Below are positions 1 to 10,223 of a stretch of 64,000 bases of DNA, in pieces (within the stretch, counting starts at the first letter, position 1; every line of letters begins with the position of its first letter). Origin of the DNA: Demequina sp. (lineage in GTDB: Bacteria; Actinomycetota; Actinomycetes; Actinomycetales; Demequinaceae); contig JANQAD010000001.1 in assembly GCA_024707205.1 (NCBI GenBank), positions 1,763,979-1,827,978 of the forward strand, given 5' to 3'. The notes below the pieces were generated by a model that was not told the DNA's origin, searched no databases, and worked only from the letters and a program-made list of their open reading frames with translations. The position numbers were made by a program, and so were the translations under genes.

Positions 1-1673
1 TTGCCGGGGTGCGTCCACTGATAGGCGAGCAGCGCGCGCACACCCGCGACCTTCTGCCAGTGGTCGCCGGGCATGCGGTCCATGAGAGAGCCCTTGCCGT
101 GCACCACCTCGTCGTGGCTGATGGGCAGCATGAACTGCTCGGAGAAGGCGTACATCAGCGAGAAGGTCAAGGTGTGGTGGTGGTAGGAGCGGTTGATCGG
201 GGCTTCCTGCATGTAGCGCAGGGTGTCGTTCATCCAGCCCATGTTCCACTTGAGGCCGAACCCGAGCCCGCCGGCGTTGGTTGGCGCGGTGACGCCCGGC
301 CATGCCGTTGACTCCTCGGCGACCATCACGATGCCCGCATTCGCGCGGTACGCGACCGCGTTGGCCTCCTGGAGGAACGCGATCGCGTCGAGGTTCTCGC
401 GGCCGCCGTGCACGTTCGGGCGCCACTGCCCGGCCTCGCGCGAGTAGTCGAGGTAGAGCATGGACGCGACCGCGTCGACGCGCAGGCCGTCAGCGTGGAA
501 CTCATCCAGCCAGTACGAGGCGTTCGCCACGAGGAAGTTGTGGACCTCCGGCCGGCCGAAGTCGAAGATGAACGTCCCCCAGTCCGGCTGCTCTCCTCGC
601 AGCGGGTCCGGGTGCTCGTACAGGGGAGTCCCGTCGAAGCGCCCGAGCGCCCACTCGTCCTTGGGGAAGTGTCCGGGCACCCAGTCGAGGAGCACGCCGA
701 TTCCCGCCTGGTGCAGCGAGTCGACGAGGAAGCGGAAGTCGTCCGGAGACCCGAACCGGGAGGTGGGCGCGTAGTAGGACGACACCTGGTAGCCCCAGGA
801 CCCGCCGAACGGGTGCTCCATGACCGGCATGAACTCCACGTGCGTGAAGTTCAGCTCCTTGACGTACGCGACGAGCTCGCGCGCTAGGTCGCGATACGAC
901 AGCCCCTGCCGCCACGATCCCAGGTGCACCTCGTAGACGCTCATGGGCGCTTGGTGCGGCTGGTGGTGGGGCCGGTCCTCCATCCACGCGCCGTCGCCCC
1001 ACGTGTACGCAGACTCGGTGACGACCGACGCCGTCTGCGGTGGGCGCTCGGCGGACTTGGCCATGGGGTCGGCCTTCTGACGCCACCGCCCGTCCTTGCC
1101 GAGGATCTCGAATTTGTAGGTGGTGCCAGGGCCGATGCTCGGGACGAACAGCTCCCACACGCCGGAGGCACCGAGCGACCGCATGGCGTGGCTCGCGCCC
1201 TGCCACATGTTGAAGTCGCCCACGATGCGCACCGCGCGCGCGTTGGGGGCCCACACCGCGAAGGCGGTGCCCGTGACGTCGCCGAGCACGGAGGGGTAGC
1301 GCTTGATGTTCGCGCCGAGCACCTCCCACAGCCGCTCGTGGCGCCCCTCGCGGATGAGGTGCAGGTCCAGCTCGCCGAGCGTGGGCAAGAAGCGGTAGGG
1401 ATCGTCCATCGTCACCGGCTCCGCGTCGTAGGTGACGTGCAGGCGGTAGTCGGGGGCGTCCGTGCCCGGCAGCTCGGCAACCCAGACCCCGTGGTGCTCG
1501 TGCGTAGCGGGGTACTTTCCGTCAAGCGTCTCGATGGTGACCGCAGAAGCGAGGGGACGCAGCACGCGAATGGTGACAACCCCGTCGGCCACATGCGGGC
1601 CCAGGATGGAGTGCGGCTGGTAGAAGGTGCCGGCGGCGACCTCCGCGAGGACCGACTTTTCGACACTAGCCAC
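1..1673 (-). CDS. glgB: 1,4-alpha-glucan branching enzyme GlgB (partial, 3' end beyond left edge)
   Basis: GlgB cuts alpha-1,4-glucan chains and re-attaches them as alpha-1,6 branches in cytosolic glycogen synthesis. About 557 codons lie in the window. Reading leftward, an N-terminal CBM48-type region ([21 protein letters not shown]) leads to the GH13 barrel. The nucleophile motif [18 protein letters not shown] is near 435-490 and the acid/base glutamate is in [10 protein letters not shown] near 295-330, so the catalytic core is intact. The GTG start at 1671-1673 overlaps the treS stop by 8 bases, which indicates translational coupling in a glgE-treS-glgB operon. The C-terminal beta-sandwich lies outside the window. 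Confidence 0.95.
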   Translation of the reverse strand, partial: MASVEKSVLAEVAAGTFYQPHSILGPHVADGVVTIRVLRPLASAVTIETLDGKYPATHEHHGVWVAELPGTDAPDYRLHVTYDAEPVTMDDPYRFLPTLGELDLHLIREGRHERLWEVLGANIKRYPSVLGDVTGTAFAVWAPNARAVRIVGDFNMWQGASHAMRSLGASGVWELFVPSIGPGTTYKFEILGKDGRWRQKADPMAKSAERPPQTASVVTESAYTWGDGAWMEDRPHHQPHQAPMSVYEVHLGSWRQGLSYRDLARELVAYVKELNFTHVEFMPVMEHPFGGSWGYQVSSYYAPTSRFGSPDDFRFLVDSLHQAGIGVLLDWVPGHFPKDEWALGRFDGTPLYEHPDPLRGEQPDWGTFIFDFGRPEVHNFLVANASYWLDEFHADGLRVDAVASMLYLDYSREAGQWRPNVHGGRENLDAIAFLQEANAVAYRANAGIVMVAEESTAWPGVTAPTNAGGLGFGLKWNMGWMNDTLRYMQEAPINRSYHHHTLTFSLMYAFSEQFMLPISHDEVVHGKGSLMDRMPGDHWQKVAGVRALLAYQWTHPG

Positions 1674-3352
1674 GGCGCACCACCAACCAGTAGAAGGAGT
1701 GCGGGGCAAATGTCAGCCGGAGCGTGCCATCTTCCGACACGTCCTGGAAGGGCGTCTTGTGCACGATCGTGCTCACCTTCCTTCCCGCATGTTCCGGCAG
1801 AGAAAGCAGGCCGGATGCCTGCCGCGACGAGAAGTTCATCGCGACCAGCACCGACTCCTCCGGATGTGTTCTAAGAAATGAGAATACTGACGGGCTGTCG
1901 CACGGGACGTCCTCATAGCCGCCATCGCTGAACGCGGGGTGCTGCGCGCGGGCAGCGAGTTGCCGCCGCAGCCAGAACAGGAGCGACGTGTCCTGCGCGA
2001 GCGACGACTCCACGTTGACGCCGTTGTAGTGGTGCACGAGCGACTGCACGATCGGCAGGTACAGCGCGCCGGGGTCGGCGTCGCTGAAGCCGGCATTGCG
2101 ATCCGGGGTCCACTGCATGGGGGTGCGGACGGAGTCGCGGTCCGGCAGCCAGACATTGTCTCCCATCGCGATCTCGTCGCCGTAGTACAGGCACGGCGTT
2201 CCGGGCAGGCTCAGGATCAGCGCGTGGGCGAGCTCTAGGGCGTGGCGGGAGTTGCCCAACAGAGGGGCAAGCCTGCGGCGGATGCCCGAGTGGGCCTTCA
2301 TCTGCGGGTGCGGCGCGTACCACTCGAGCATCTGGTGCCGCTCCTCGGGAGTGACCATCTCGAGCGTCAGCTCGTCGTGGTTGCGCAGGAAGGTTGACCA
2401 CTGGCCGTTGGCTGGCGGCACGGGGGGTGTCGTGGAGGACGGCGCGAAGATGCGTCGCGTCCTCGGCCTTGATCGAGTAGAAGATGCGCGGCATGACGGG
2501 GAAGTGGAAGCACATGTGGCACTCGGGCTCCTCGTCGGTGCCGAAGTACTCCGCGGCCTCGTGTGGCGGCTGATTCGCCTCCGCGAGCAGCACCGCTCCG
2601 GGAGCCTCGCGATCCACGAGCGCGCGCAGCTCCCGCAGGAACGCGTGGGTGCGGGGGTCGTTCTCTCCCGCGTTGCCGTCGTCCTCGAACAGGTACGGCA
2701 CCGCGTCGAGGCGGAAGCCGTCGATGCCCTTCGCGAGCCAGAAGCTCGCGACGTCAAGCATCTCCTTGCGCACCGCGGGGTTCTCGAAGTTCAGGTCCGG
2801 CTGGTGCGAGTAGAAGCGGTGCCAGAAGTACTGCTCGCGCACCGGATCCCACGCCCAGTTGGTGGTCTCCACGTCGGTGAAGATCACGCGCGCATCGGTC
2901 CACTTGTCGTTCGTGTCCGACCACACGTAGTAGTCGCCGTACGGCCCGTTGCGGTCGTGGCGAGACGCCTGGAACCAGGGGTGCTGGTCGCTCGTGTGGT
3001 TCATTACGAGGTCGATCGTGATGCGCATGCCGCGGTTGTGGACCTCGTCGATCAGCTGCTCGAAGTCGGCCATGGTGCCGTAACGGGGATCGACCGAGCG
3101 GTAGTCGGCCACGTCGTAGCCGCCGTCCCGCAGCGGAGACGGGTAGAACGGCGGGAGCCACAGCGCGTCCACGCCGAGCCATGCCAGGTAGTCGAGGCGC
3201 TTGATGAGACCGCGCAGGTCGCCGAGCCCGTCGCCGTCGCTGTCCCTGAAGCCCCTGACGAGCACTTCGTAGAAGACTGCGGTGCGGTACCACAGCGGGT
3301 CCTTGGTGAGGTCGCGCTCTCGCTTGGGGAGGGCCCTGAGCAGCTCCTTCAC
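1666..3352 (-). CDS. treS: Trehalose synthase TreS (trehalose/maltose isomerase), frameshifted
   Basis: TreS interconverts trehalose and maltose in the cytosol and feeds maltose to the GlgE pathway. The repaired protein is 561 residues, normal for an unfused TreS. GH13 motifs are present: the nucleophile region [13 protein letters not shown], the acid/base region LLAEANQ, and [12 protein letters not shown]. The GTG start at 3350-3352 overlaps the glgE stop by 4 bases (GTGA), and the stop overlaps glgB. The frame breaks at a run of six G (2422-2427); removing one base joins HDTP to [14 protein letters not shown], matching the family spacing. There is no fused maltokinase domain at the C-terminus. 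The break is probably a sequencing error; if real, TreS is truncated before the HD motif. Confidence 0.93.
2422..2427 (-). other. Frameshift site in treS (G6 run, one base too many)
   Basis: The upstream frame reads into a non-homologous tail after HDTP. The downstream TreS frame resumes at once if the run is five bases. The repaired gene length is divisible by three. Confidence 0.85.
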
Positions 3353-5361
3353 GGCGCCACAGTCCCCGGCCGCACCGCGGCCGCGTGCGCCAAGGTGACC
3401 CATGGCTCGAACTTCACGAAGAACTCGCGACCCCACTGGAACGTGGCTCCGGTGACCGCGTCGTCAACGGTGAGCAGAGCGTCTTCCGTGTACCCGAGCG
3501 AACCAAGGTCAAGCCACACGACGCCCTCCTGGACGTTGTGCGGGTCAAAGCTCACGGCGGTGATCACGGTGTCGGCGCGCCCGGTTGGCGACTCCTCGGC
3601 GCTGAGGTGGCGAGAGAAGCACAGGACGTTCGGGTTCGAGCTGGAGTGGACCGTGAGGCCGCGGAGCCGGCGCAGCGCGGGATGGCGGGAGCGCAGGCGG
3701 TTGAGCGTGGTCAGCAGCGTCTCGATGCCGTACGTGTCCGCCGTCGCCCAGTCGCGGGCCTTGAACTCGTACTTCTCGTTGTCGATCTGCTCCTCGACGC
3801 CGGGCCGCGGCACGTTCTCCACGAACTCGTAGCCGGTGTAGATGCCGTAGCTGGGGGAGCCGGTAGCCGCGAGGACGGCGCGCATTCGGTACAGCGGCAC
3901 GCCGCCGTGCTGCATGTCCGGCGTCAGGATGTCGTGCGTGGTGGGCCAGAAGTTGGGTCGCATGTAGAAGGACGACGGCCCGCTCACCTCCGTGAGGTAC
4001 TCCGCCATCTCGGCGGCGTTCTGGCGCCAGGTGAAGTACGTGTACGACTGGTGGAACCCGATCTTCGCGAGCGTGTGCATCATGGCGGGCCGCGTGAACG
4101 CCTCCGCGAGGAAGATCACCTCGGGGTGGTGCTCCGCGAAGTGCCGCAGCAGCCGCTCCCAGAACGTGAGCGGCTTGGTGTGCGGGTTGTCCACCCGGAA
4201 CAGGGTGACGCCGGCCGACACCCAGTGCTCGAGTATGTCGCGAATGGCCTCGTAGATGCCCTCCGGGTCATTGTCGAAGTTGAGCGGGTAAATGTCCTGG
4301 TATTTCTTGGGAGGGTTCTCCGCGTACGCGATGGTGCCGTCGAGTCGCGTGGTGAACCACTCCGGGTGCTCGGTCACCCACGGGTGATCCGGGGAGCACT
4401 GCAGCGCGAGGTCAAGGGCCACCTCGAGGCCGAGCTCGCGGGCCTTCGCCGTGAAGTTCTTGAATTGGCGCAGGGTGCCGAGCTGAGGGTGGATCGCGTC
4501 GTGGCCGCCGTCAGGAGATCCGATCGCGTAGGGGCTGCCCGGATCGCCGTCCTCGGCCTTGAGGGAGTTGTTGCGCCCCTTGCGATAGGTGAGGCCGATG
4601 GGGTGGATCGGTGTCAGGTACACGACGTCGAATCCCATGGCGGCGATGGCGGGCAGCCGCTTCGCCGCGGTCGTGAAGGTGCCGGACGTCCACGTGCCCG
4701 TTCGCTTGTTGAGTTTCGCGCCCTCGGAGCGCGGGAAGATCTCGTACCAGGCCGACGCTAGGGCGCGTTCTCGCTGCACCTCGAGTGGGTAGTCGGGTGA
4801 GGTGGTGACGTAGTCGCGCAGCGGCGCGTCGTTGAGCACGGCGCGGACCTCGCGCGACAGCGCAGGGGCGAGACGCGACTCGGGGTCCTGCCTGCCGTCC
4901 TGAAGCGAAGCGATAGCGTCCCGCAGAAGCTGCTGCTTGGCGTCGGGCCTGCGAACCTCCGTGACGGCGCGGGTGAGAACGGCGACGCCCTCGTCGAGCA
5001 TGAGCTGCACGTCCACGCCCGCGTGGATCTTGACTCGCGCTGCGTGCGCCCACGTGCCGAACGGGTCCGACCAGGCCTCGACCCTGAAGGAGTGCGAGCC
5101 CTCGGCGGCGGGGATGAAGGTGGCCTCGTAGAGGCTGTTGCCCCACTCCTTGATGGGCATGGGGATCACCTGGGTGCGGCCGCTCGGTCGGGTGATGACC
5201 ACGTTGGCGCCCTCGGCGTCGTGGCCCTCGCGGAAGATCGTCGCGGTGATGGGGACGGCCTCGCCGACCACGGCTCGCGCTGCCCAGCGTCCCCCTTCGA
5301 GCACCGGGCCCACTCCCACGATGGGGATGCGGCCAACGGACAGTACCTGGGGCGCTGGCAT
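3349..5361 (-). CDS. glgE: Maltosyltransferase GlgE (alpha-1,4-glucan:maltose-1-phosphate maltosyltransferase)
   Basis: GlgE (GH13_3) transfers maltosyl units from alpha-maltose-1-phosphate to alpha-1,4-glucan. The protein is 670 residues, full family length. It has an N-terminal beta-sandwich domain (about 1-115), a helical insert, then the barrel. The nucleophile is Asp391 in LFRVDNPHTKP and the acid/base is Glu420 in IFLAEAFTRP. It is the first gene of glgE-treS-glgB, with a 4-base overlap into treS. The maltokinase (Pep2) that makes its substrate is not in this operon. An intergenic hairpin element (5456-5510) lies between it and the upstream regulator gene. Confidence 0.97.
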   Translation of the reverse strand: MPAPQVLSVGRIPIVGVGPVLEGGRWAARAVVGEAVPITATIFREGHDAEGANVVITRPSGRTQVIPMPIKEWGNSLYEATFIPAAEGSHSFRVEAWSDPFGTWAHAARVKIHAGVDVQLMLDEGVAVLTRAVTEVRRPDAKQQLLRDAIASLQDGRQDPESRLAPALSREVRAVLNDAPLRDYVTTSPDYPLEVQRERALASAWYEIFPRSEGAKLNKRTGTWTSGTFTTAAKRLPAIAAMGFDVVYLTPIHPIGLTYRKGRNNSLKAEDGDPGSPYAIGSPDGGHDAIHPQLGTLRQFKNFTAKARELGLEVALDLALQCSPDHPWVTEHPEWFTTRLDGTIAYAENPPKKYQDIYPLNFDNDPEGIYEAIRDILEHWVSAGVTLFRVDNPHTKPLTFWERLLRHFAEHHPEVIFLAEAFTRPAMMHTLAKIGFHQSYTYFTWRQNAAEMAEYLTEVSGPSSFYMRPNFWPTTHDILTPDMQHGGVPLYRMRAVLAATGSPSYGIYTGYEFVENVPRPGVEEQIDNEKYEFKARDWATADTYGIETLLTTLNRLRSRHPALRRLRGLTVHSSSNPNVLCFSRHLSAEESPTGRADTVITAVSFDPHNVQEGVVWLDLGSLGYTEDALLTVDDAVTGATFQWGREFFVKFEPWVTLAHAAAVRPGTVAP

Positions 5362-5455
5362 ACACCGAAACTACTAGGGATTCCGTTGCAGGGGTACTGG
5401 GCACCACGCCGCACGGCCCGACGCTGTGGCTCAGTTGCGCGGCCCCGACGACTTG

Positions 5456-5510
5456 GAATGGGGCCTGGTGGTCGCGAAACTCTGATTTCGCGACCACCAG
5501 AACCCATTTC
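5456..5510. repeat. Intergenic hairpin element, copy 1
   Basis: This is a 55-base imperfect palindrome with a perfect 15-bp inner stem (5465-5479 pairs with 5486-5500), a 6-base loop, and outer arms related to GAATGGG/CCCATTTC. Copies occur at 31091-31146 (opposite orientation) and 56714-56769. It occupies the 172-base gap between glgE and the LacI-type gene. No T-tract follows, so it is not a typical terminator, although it could stop transcription. The gap also holds one copy of the 10-mer GCCCGACGCT (5416-5425). Confidence 0.75.
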
Positions 5511-5533
5511 GGACAGGCGGCCGCGGGATGACG

Positions 5534-6546
5534 TCAGGTGCTCTGACGCACCACGAGCGACGTGGGCAGCACCACGGAGGGAGGCTCCTTGCCGTCGATT
5601 ACGTGGAGCAGCACCTCGACCATGCTGTCCGAGACCTTGTCGAAGGGCTGGCGCATGGTGGTGAGCGGCGGCTCCAACGTCGCCGCGAGGCCGGAGTCGT
5701 CGAAGCCTGCGACCGCGACGTCGTCAGGTACACGCTTACCGTTTCGACGCAAAGTCGCCATCGCGCCGGCCGCCATGAGGTCGGAGGCCGCGAAGACGGC
5801 GTCGATGTCAGGGGCGCGGTCGAGCAGGCGTTGCATGGCGTCGGCACCCGACTCCGTGGTGTAGTCGCCGGCCTCGACGAGGGCGGGGTCGAAGCGCTCG
5901 CCGAGCTCCTCCTGGAAGCCGACGAGGCGGTACCGACCACCAGGCGTGTCAGGGGGCCGGTGATGGTCGCGATGCGCGTGTAGCCGCGATCGAGGAGGTG
6001 TCGGGTCATGATCCGCGCCGAGCCGATCTCGTCCACCTGGACGCTCGGCACGTCGTCTTCGCGGCCCAGTACTCCACCACACGCGACGGTGGGCACGCCG
6101 GCCGCGACGAGCAGGTCAAGGAGCGGCTCGGACTCGTGAGAGGAGACGAGCATGACGCCGTCGACGTGGCCTCCGGAGACGAACTGGGCGACGTTTTCCC
6201 GCTCAGCGCCGGTTCCGGCGACCAACAGCACGAGTGTCATGTGACGGCGGGCGAGGGACTCCGCTGCGCCGCGCAGGAGGATCGAGAAGGTGGGGTCCGC
6301 GAAGAGCAGGTGCTGCGGCTCCGTGAGGAGGAAGGCGAGCGAATTGGCGCGCCCGGTGGCGAGCGAGCGGGCGTGGTGGTTGGCGTGGTAGCCGGTGGAT
6401 TCAATCGCCTCTTCTACCGCGCGCCGCGCATCCGGCGACACCCAGTGGCCGCCGTTGATGACGCGAGAGACGGTGCCGCGGGAGACGCCGGCCGCCGCGG
6501 CCACGTCGCGGATGGTGGGCTTGCGCTGCTTCGTTGGTGACGCCAC
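5534..6546 (-). CDS. LacI-family transcriptional regulator of the galactan locus, frameshifted
   Basis: The repaired protein is 337 residues. The N-terminal helix-turn-helix and hinge are clear (PTIRDVAAAAGVSRGTVSRVIN), followed by a periplasmic-binding-protein-like effector domain ending ...VLPTSLVVRQST. The frame breaks near 5950-5952: adding one base turns TGPLT into TGPLDTPGGRYRLVGFQE, as in the family. The GTG start at 6544-6546 is chosen because it sits just before the HTH. The gene diverges from the GH42 gene, and the 195-base gap holds three palindromic operator-like sites. I infer that it represses galactan or galacto-oligosaccharide use; the ligand is unknown. Confidence 0.9.
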
Positions 6547-6592
6547 AAGTGCCAACAGTAGCGGTCGAATCGATGCAGAACGTGATTTCGAC

Positions 6593-6606
6593 TGGGAACG
6601 GTCACA
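6593..6606. promoter_or_regulatory. LacI-type operator-like site O1
   Basis: TGGGAACGGTCACA, an imperfect palindrome centred on CG. It lies in the divergent promoter region, 46 bases upstream of the regulator start. It matches sites at 6662, 12862 and 14800 in 13 of 14 positions. Confidence 0.6.
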
Positions 6607-6646
6607 GATCGATAACGGGACATGTATCAATTTGGCAACAAATCGA

Positions 6647-6660
6647 TGTAACCGTTTACA
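6647..6660. promoter_or_regulatory. LacI-type operator-like site O2
   Basis: TGTAACCGTTTACA, an inverted repeat TGTAA/TTACA around a central CG, as is typical for LacI-family operators. It overlaps a possible promoter for the GH42 gene (TTGGCA at 6632-6637 and TACACT at 6657-6662), so binding here would block initiation. The promoter call is tentative. Confidence 0.65.
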
Positions 6661-6661
6661 C

Positions 6662-6675
6662 TGGGACCGGTCACA
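6662..6675. promoter_or_regulatory. LacI-type operator-like site O3
   Basis: TGGGACCGGTCACA, palindromic at 12 of 14 positions and one base away from O2. With O1 it forms a 16-base near-identical direct repeat (6592-6607 and 6661-6676). Confidence 0.6.
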
Positions 6676-6741
6676 GTGATGTGATGTGACAATGAACTGC
6701 CCGGGTGATCGGTCGATCGCCCCCGGACTCAATGGAGTGTC

Positions 6742-8769
6742 ATGACCTCGCCAGCAGCGTGGCCTGCCGTCTCGGGCATCGCCTATGGAGGCGATTACAA
6801 CCCTGAGCAGTGGCCGCGCGAGACCTGGCTTGAGGACGTGCGGCTCATGCGCGAGGCCGGCGTCAACCTGGTGTCGGTCGGCATCTTCTCGTGGGGGCTC
6901 ATCGAGACCTCCGAGGGAGTCTTCGACTTCTCCTGGCTCGACGATCTCCTCGACCTGCTGCACCAGCACGGCATCGCCGTAGACCTCGGCACCCCAACCG
7001 CGTCGCCGCCTGCGTGGTTCTTCACGAAGTACCCGCATGCGCGCGCGGTCAACAAGGACGGCGTCCCCATGGGATTTGGGTCCCGAGGCATGGCGTCACA
7101 CAGCGCGGGCGAGTACACCAAGGCCACCGCGAACCTCGCGGGCGAGCTTGCCCGACGCTACGGTCACCACCCGGCCGTGGTCATGTGGCACGTGCACAAC
7201 GAGTACGGCGTCCCCGTTGGCGAGGACTACTCGGAGGCGGGAGTCGGCGCGTTCCGCCAGTGGCTGCGCGCTCGCTACGGCACCTTGGACGCGCTCAACG
7301 AGGCGTGGGGGACCGCCTTCTGGGGCCAGCACTACGAGGAGTGGCTGCAGATCGGTGCCCCGGCGGCCGTGCCCTCGGCGATCAACCCCGCGCAGAAGTT
7401 GGACTTCATGCGCTTCACCGACGCCCAGCTGCGCGAGTGCTTCGTGATCGAGCGCGACGCCATCCGCGCGTACGCGAGCCAGCCCATCACCACCAACTTC
7501 ATGGCGCATCAGTCCTTCAGCACTGAGTATTGGAAGTGGGCGGAACTCGTCGACATCGTCGCGAACGACCACTACCTGACCGCCGCGGACCCCGAAGGCG
7601 AGATTGGCCTTGCGCTGGCGGCGGACTACACCCGCTCGCTCGCGGGTGGCAAGCCATGGATCCTCATGGAGCACTCGACGTCGGCCGTGAACTGGCAGCC
7701 GCGCAACGTCGCGAAGCGCCCAGGGGAGATGGCGCGGAACTCGCTGAGCCACTTCGGCCGCGGAGCCGACGCCATCCTCTTCTTCCAGTGGCGCGCATCG
7801 CGTTCGGGAGCGGAGAAGTTCCACTCGGCGATGGTTCCGCACGCGGGAACCGACTCACGCGTCTGGCGAGAGGTCGTCGACCTCGGGGCCGCGCTCGGCA
7901 AGTTGGGCGAGGTCAAGGGCTCGGAGGTCATCGCCGACGTCGCTGTCCTCTATGACCTGGAGTCCATCTGGGCCCAGGAGCTCGAGTGGCGGCCGTCGGA
8001 GGACCTCGACCCCCGCGAGCGGATTCGCGCTTACTATGAGCGGCTGTGGCTCGACGGGATCACCGTCGACCTCGCCCACCCGAGCGCAGACCTGTCCGCT
8101 TACAAGCTCGTGGTGGCCCCAGCGTCGTACCTCCTGAGCACGGCGGATGCCGCCAACCTCACCACCTACGTCGAGAACGGCGGGACCTTGCTGGTCTCAT
8201 GCTTCTCCGCGATCGTGGACGAGCACGACGCTGTGCACGAGGGTGGCTTCGGGGCCCCGCTGCGCGACGCGCTTGGCCTCACGGTCGAGGAGTTCCTCCC
8301 GCTGCGCGAGAACGTCACGGTGACCGCGACGCTCGACGATGGCGCCGAACTGGCGCCGACGGTGTGGCAGGAAGACATTCGACTCGAGGGGGCCGCGGTG
8401 GTCGCCACCCATACGGACGGCCCCGGTGCGGGTGAGCCGGCCGTGACCCGCAACGTGTTCGGCGAGGGTCAGGGATGGTACGTCGGCACCGTGCTGTCCG
8501 TCGCCGATCTCAAGCCTGTGCTAATCCGGGTGTATGCAGATGCGGGCGTGACAGCGTCGGGCCTGCCAGAGGGCGTGGAGGTCATCACGCGCCACGGTGA
8601 AACAGAAGACTTCGTCATCGCGATCAACCATCGCGACGACGCCGTGGCGCTCGGCGTCACGGGTGAGGACTTGCTCTCCGGTAATCCGGTTGCCGGGGAG
8701 TGGGAGCTCGGGGCGGGCGAGGTCGCGGTGATCCGCAGCGAACCCGCCTCCGAAGGGGGTGGTCGCTGA
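6742..8769 (+). CDS. GH42 beta-galactosidase
   Basis: Cytosolic beta-galactosidase of family GH42, 675 residues, with no signal peptide. GH42 enzymes remove terminal beta-galactose, often from beta-1,4-galacto-oligosaccharides. The acid/base is Glu154 in WHVHNEYG and the nucleophile is Glu310 in WILMEHS. The (beta/alpha)8 domain covers about 1-385, followed by the trimerisation domain (about 390-600) and a C-terminal beta domain. A short GGAG lies before the ATG at 6742. It is the first gene of the galactan operon, transcribed divergently from the LacI-type regulator. It should finish the oligosaccharides released by the two GH53 enzymes downstream. Confidence 0.95.
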   Translation: MTSPAAWPAVSGIAYGGDYNPEQWPRETWLEDVRLMREAGVNLVSVGIFSWGLIETSEGVFDFSWLDDLLDLLHQHGIAVDLGTPTASPPAWFFTKYPHARAVNKDGVPMGFGSRGMASHSAGEYTKATANLAGELARRYGHHPAVVMWHVHNEYGVPVGEDYSEAGVGAFRQWLRARYGTLDALNEAWGTAFWGQHYEEWLQIGAPAAVPSAINPAQKLDFMRFTDAQLRECFVIERDAIRAYASQPITTNFMAHQSFSTEYWKWAELVDIVANDHYLTAADPEGEIGLALAADYTRSLAGGKPWILMEHSTSAVNWQPRNVAKRPGEMARNSLSHFGRGADAILFFQWRASRSGAEKFHSAMVPHAGTDSRVWREVVDLGAALGKLGEVKGSEVIADVAVLYDLESIWAQELEWRPSEDLDPRERIRAYYERLWLDGITVDLAHPSADLSAYKLVVAPASYLLSTADAANLTTYVENGGTLLVSCFSAIVDEHDAVHEGGFGAPLRDALGLTVEEFLPLRENVTVTATLDDGAELAPTVWQEDIRLEGAAVVATHTDGPGAGEPAVTRNVFGEGQGWYVGTVLSVADLKPVLIRVYADAGVTASGLPEGVEVITRHGETEDFVIAINHRDDAVALGVTGEDLLSGNPVAGEWELGAGEVAVIRSEPASEGGGR

Positions 8770-8908
8770 TCGACACCACCGCGTTAAGAGCGTCAGCGCT
8801 CGGCAGGAAACCACAACTGAAGCGGGAACACAGCCCGCACACCAACGTCGCAGTGACGCGGACCACCAAGGCCGTGCAATGTGGCACAACCCCTGGAAGG
8901 AACATTCC

Positions 8909-10174
8909 ATGATCAAGAAGATCGGCATTGGCGCCGCGGTTGTCGCGGTCGCCGGTCTGCTGGCAGCGTGCAGCTCCAGCGAAGAACCGACGTCGGCGGC
9001 CCCGTCGGCGTCCCCGACCGAAACGGGCATCGACGGCACGGGCGCGACCCTCACCATCTGGGTCGACGAGAACCGCCAGCCCGCCATCCAGGCCGCCGCG
9101 GCGACCTTCGAGCAGGAGACCGGCGCGAAGGTCGAGCTTGTCGTCAAGAACTTTGAGGACATCCGCTCCGACTTCATCGCCCAGGTTCCCACCGGCGAGG
9201 GCCCGGACATCACCATCGGCGCCCACGACTGGCTGGGTGCGCTCGTGACCGCCGGTGTTGTTGCGCCGGTTGACATCAGCGCCGTGGCCGACCGGTTCGA
9301 GCCCGTCTCGACCGCGGCCTTCACGTACTCCGGCCAGACCTATGGCCTGCCGTACGCGACCGAGGCCGTTGCGCTCATCTACAACACGGACCTTGTTGGC
9401 ACCGATGCGCCCACCTCGTGGGACGATATGATCGCCAAGGGCAAGGCCGCTGCAGGTGTTGAGCGTCCGTTCGTGATCAACGTCAACGCTCCGACCGGCG
9501 ACGGCTACACCATGTACCCGTTCCAGACGTCGTTCGGCGCTCCCGTGTTCGTTCAGTCCGCTGACGGCTCGTACACCAACGAGGTCGGCATGGGCGGTCC
9601 CGAGGGCATCGCGTTCGCGAAGTGGCTCGGCGAGAACGGCGACAAGGGCACGAAGATCATCTCGAGCTCGATCGACTACGACACGAACAACACGCTGTTC
9701 GCCGACGGCAAGGCCCCGTACACCGTGGCCGGACCCTGGGCGATCGCGGCGCTGACCGCCAATGGTGCGAAGATCGCGGTTTCCGCGGTTCCGTCCGCCG
9801 GTGGTGAGGTTGCGGCTCCGTTCGTGGGTGTGCAGGGCTTCTACGTCTCCGCACAGTCCAAGAACGCGCTGCTCGCGCAGGCGTTCCTCACGCAGTACAT
9901 GGCCACCCCCGAGGCGCAGATGGCGCTCTACGAGGCTGACCCGCGTATCCCCGCCATGATCTCGGTCGAGGATGAGGTTGTTGCCTCCGACCCGATCGTT
10001 GGCGGCTTCGCTGCTGCTGCCAAGACCGGTGTTCCGATGCCGTCCATCCCCGAGATGGGTTCGGTGTGGGACCTCTGGAACGCTGCTGAGATCAAGATCA
10101 TCACCGGCGCGGACCCCGAGTCCACGTGGACCAAGATGATCGACGACCTCAACGCCGCGATCGGCGCCTCCTAA
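8909..10174 (+). CDS. Sugar ABC transporter substrate-binding lipoprotein (MalE-like)
   Basis: Extracytoplasmic solute-binding protein of the maltose type (family 1), 421 residues. The lipobox LLAAC places the lipidated Cys at residue 21, anchoring it to the outer face of the membrane. The mature part shows the usual SBP features (FEQETGAKVELV, GEGPDITIGAHDWLG, SSSIDYDTNNTLFADGKAPYTVAGPWAI). A strong GGAAGG lies 8 bases before the ATG. Placement between GH42 and GH53 genes suggests that it binds galacto-oligosaccharides. A 16-bp hairpin follows the stop, which would favour higher expression of this gene than of the permeases. Confidence 0.93.
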   Translation: MIKKIGIGAAVVAVAGLLAACSSSEEPTSAAPSASPTETGIDGTGATLTIWVDENRQPAIQAAAATFEQETGAKVELVVKNFEDIRSDFIAQVPTGEGPDITIGAHDWLGALVTAGVVAPVDISAVADRFEPVSTAAFTYSGQTYGLPYATEAVALIYNTDLVGTDAPTSWDDMIAKGKAAAGVERPFVINVNAPTGDGYTMYPFQTSFGAPVFVQSADGSYTNEVGMGGPEGIAFAKWLGENGDKGTKIISSSIDYDTNNTLFADGKAPYTVAGPWAIAALTANGAKIAVSAVPSAGGEVAAPFVGVQGFYVSAQSKNALLAQAFLTQYMATPEAQMALYEADPRIPAMISVEDEVVASDPIVGGFAAAAKTGVPMPSIPEMGSVWDLWNAAEIKIITGADPESTWTKMIDDLNAAIGAS

Positions 10175-10182
10175 TCCGAGGC

Positions 10183-10223
10183 TGGTGGGGCGGGACCCGA
10201 GCTCTTTGGGTCCCGCCCCACCA
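10183..10223 (+). terminator. Strong hairpin between the binding protein and permease genes
   Basis: A perfect 16-bp stem (10183-10198 with 10208-10223) and a 9-base loop, starting 8 bases after the binding-protein stop. There is no T-run. It probably acts as a partial terminator or mRNA 3'-end stabiliser, as is common after malE-type genes. Confidence 0.7.

Noticed and set aside
2252..3832. Long open frame of 526 codons on the plus strand, and many others opposite real genes
   Set aside because: It lies antisense to treS and glgE and encodes low-complexity Arg/Ala/Val-rich sequence with no family motifs, a common artefact at about 70% GC.
10183..10223. Riboswitch between the binding protein and permease genes
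   Set aside because: The structure is one simple perfect hairpin with no conserved aptamer features.
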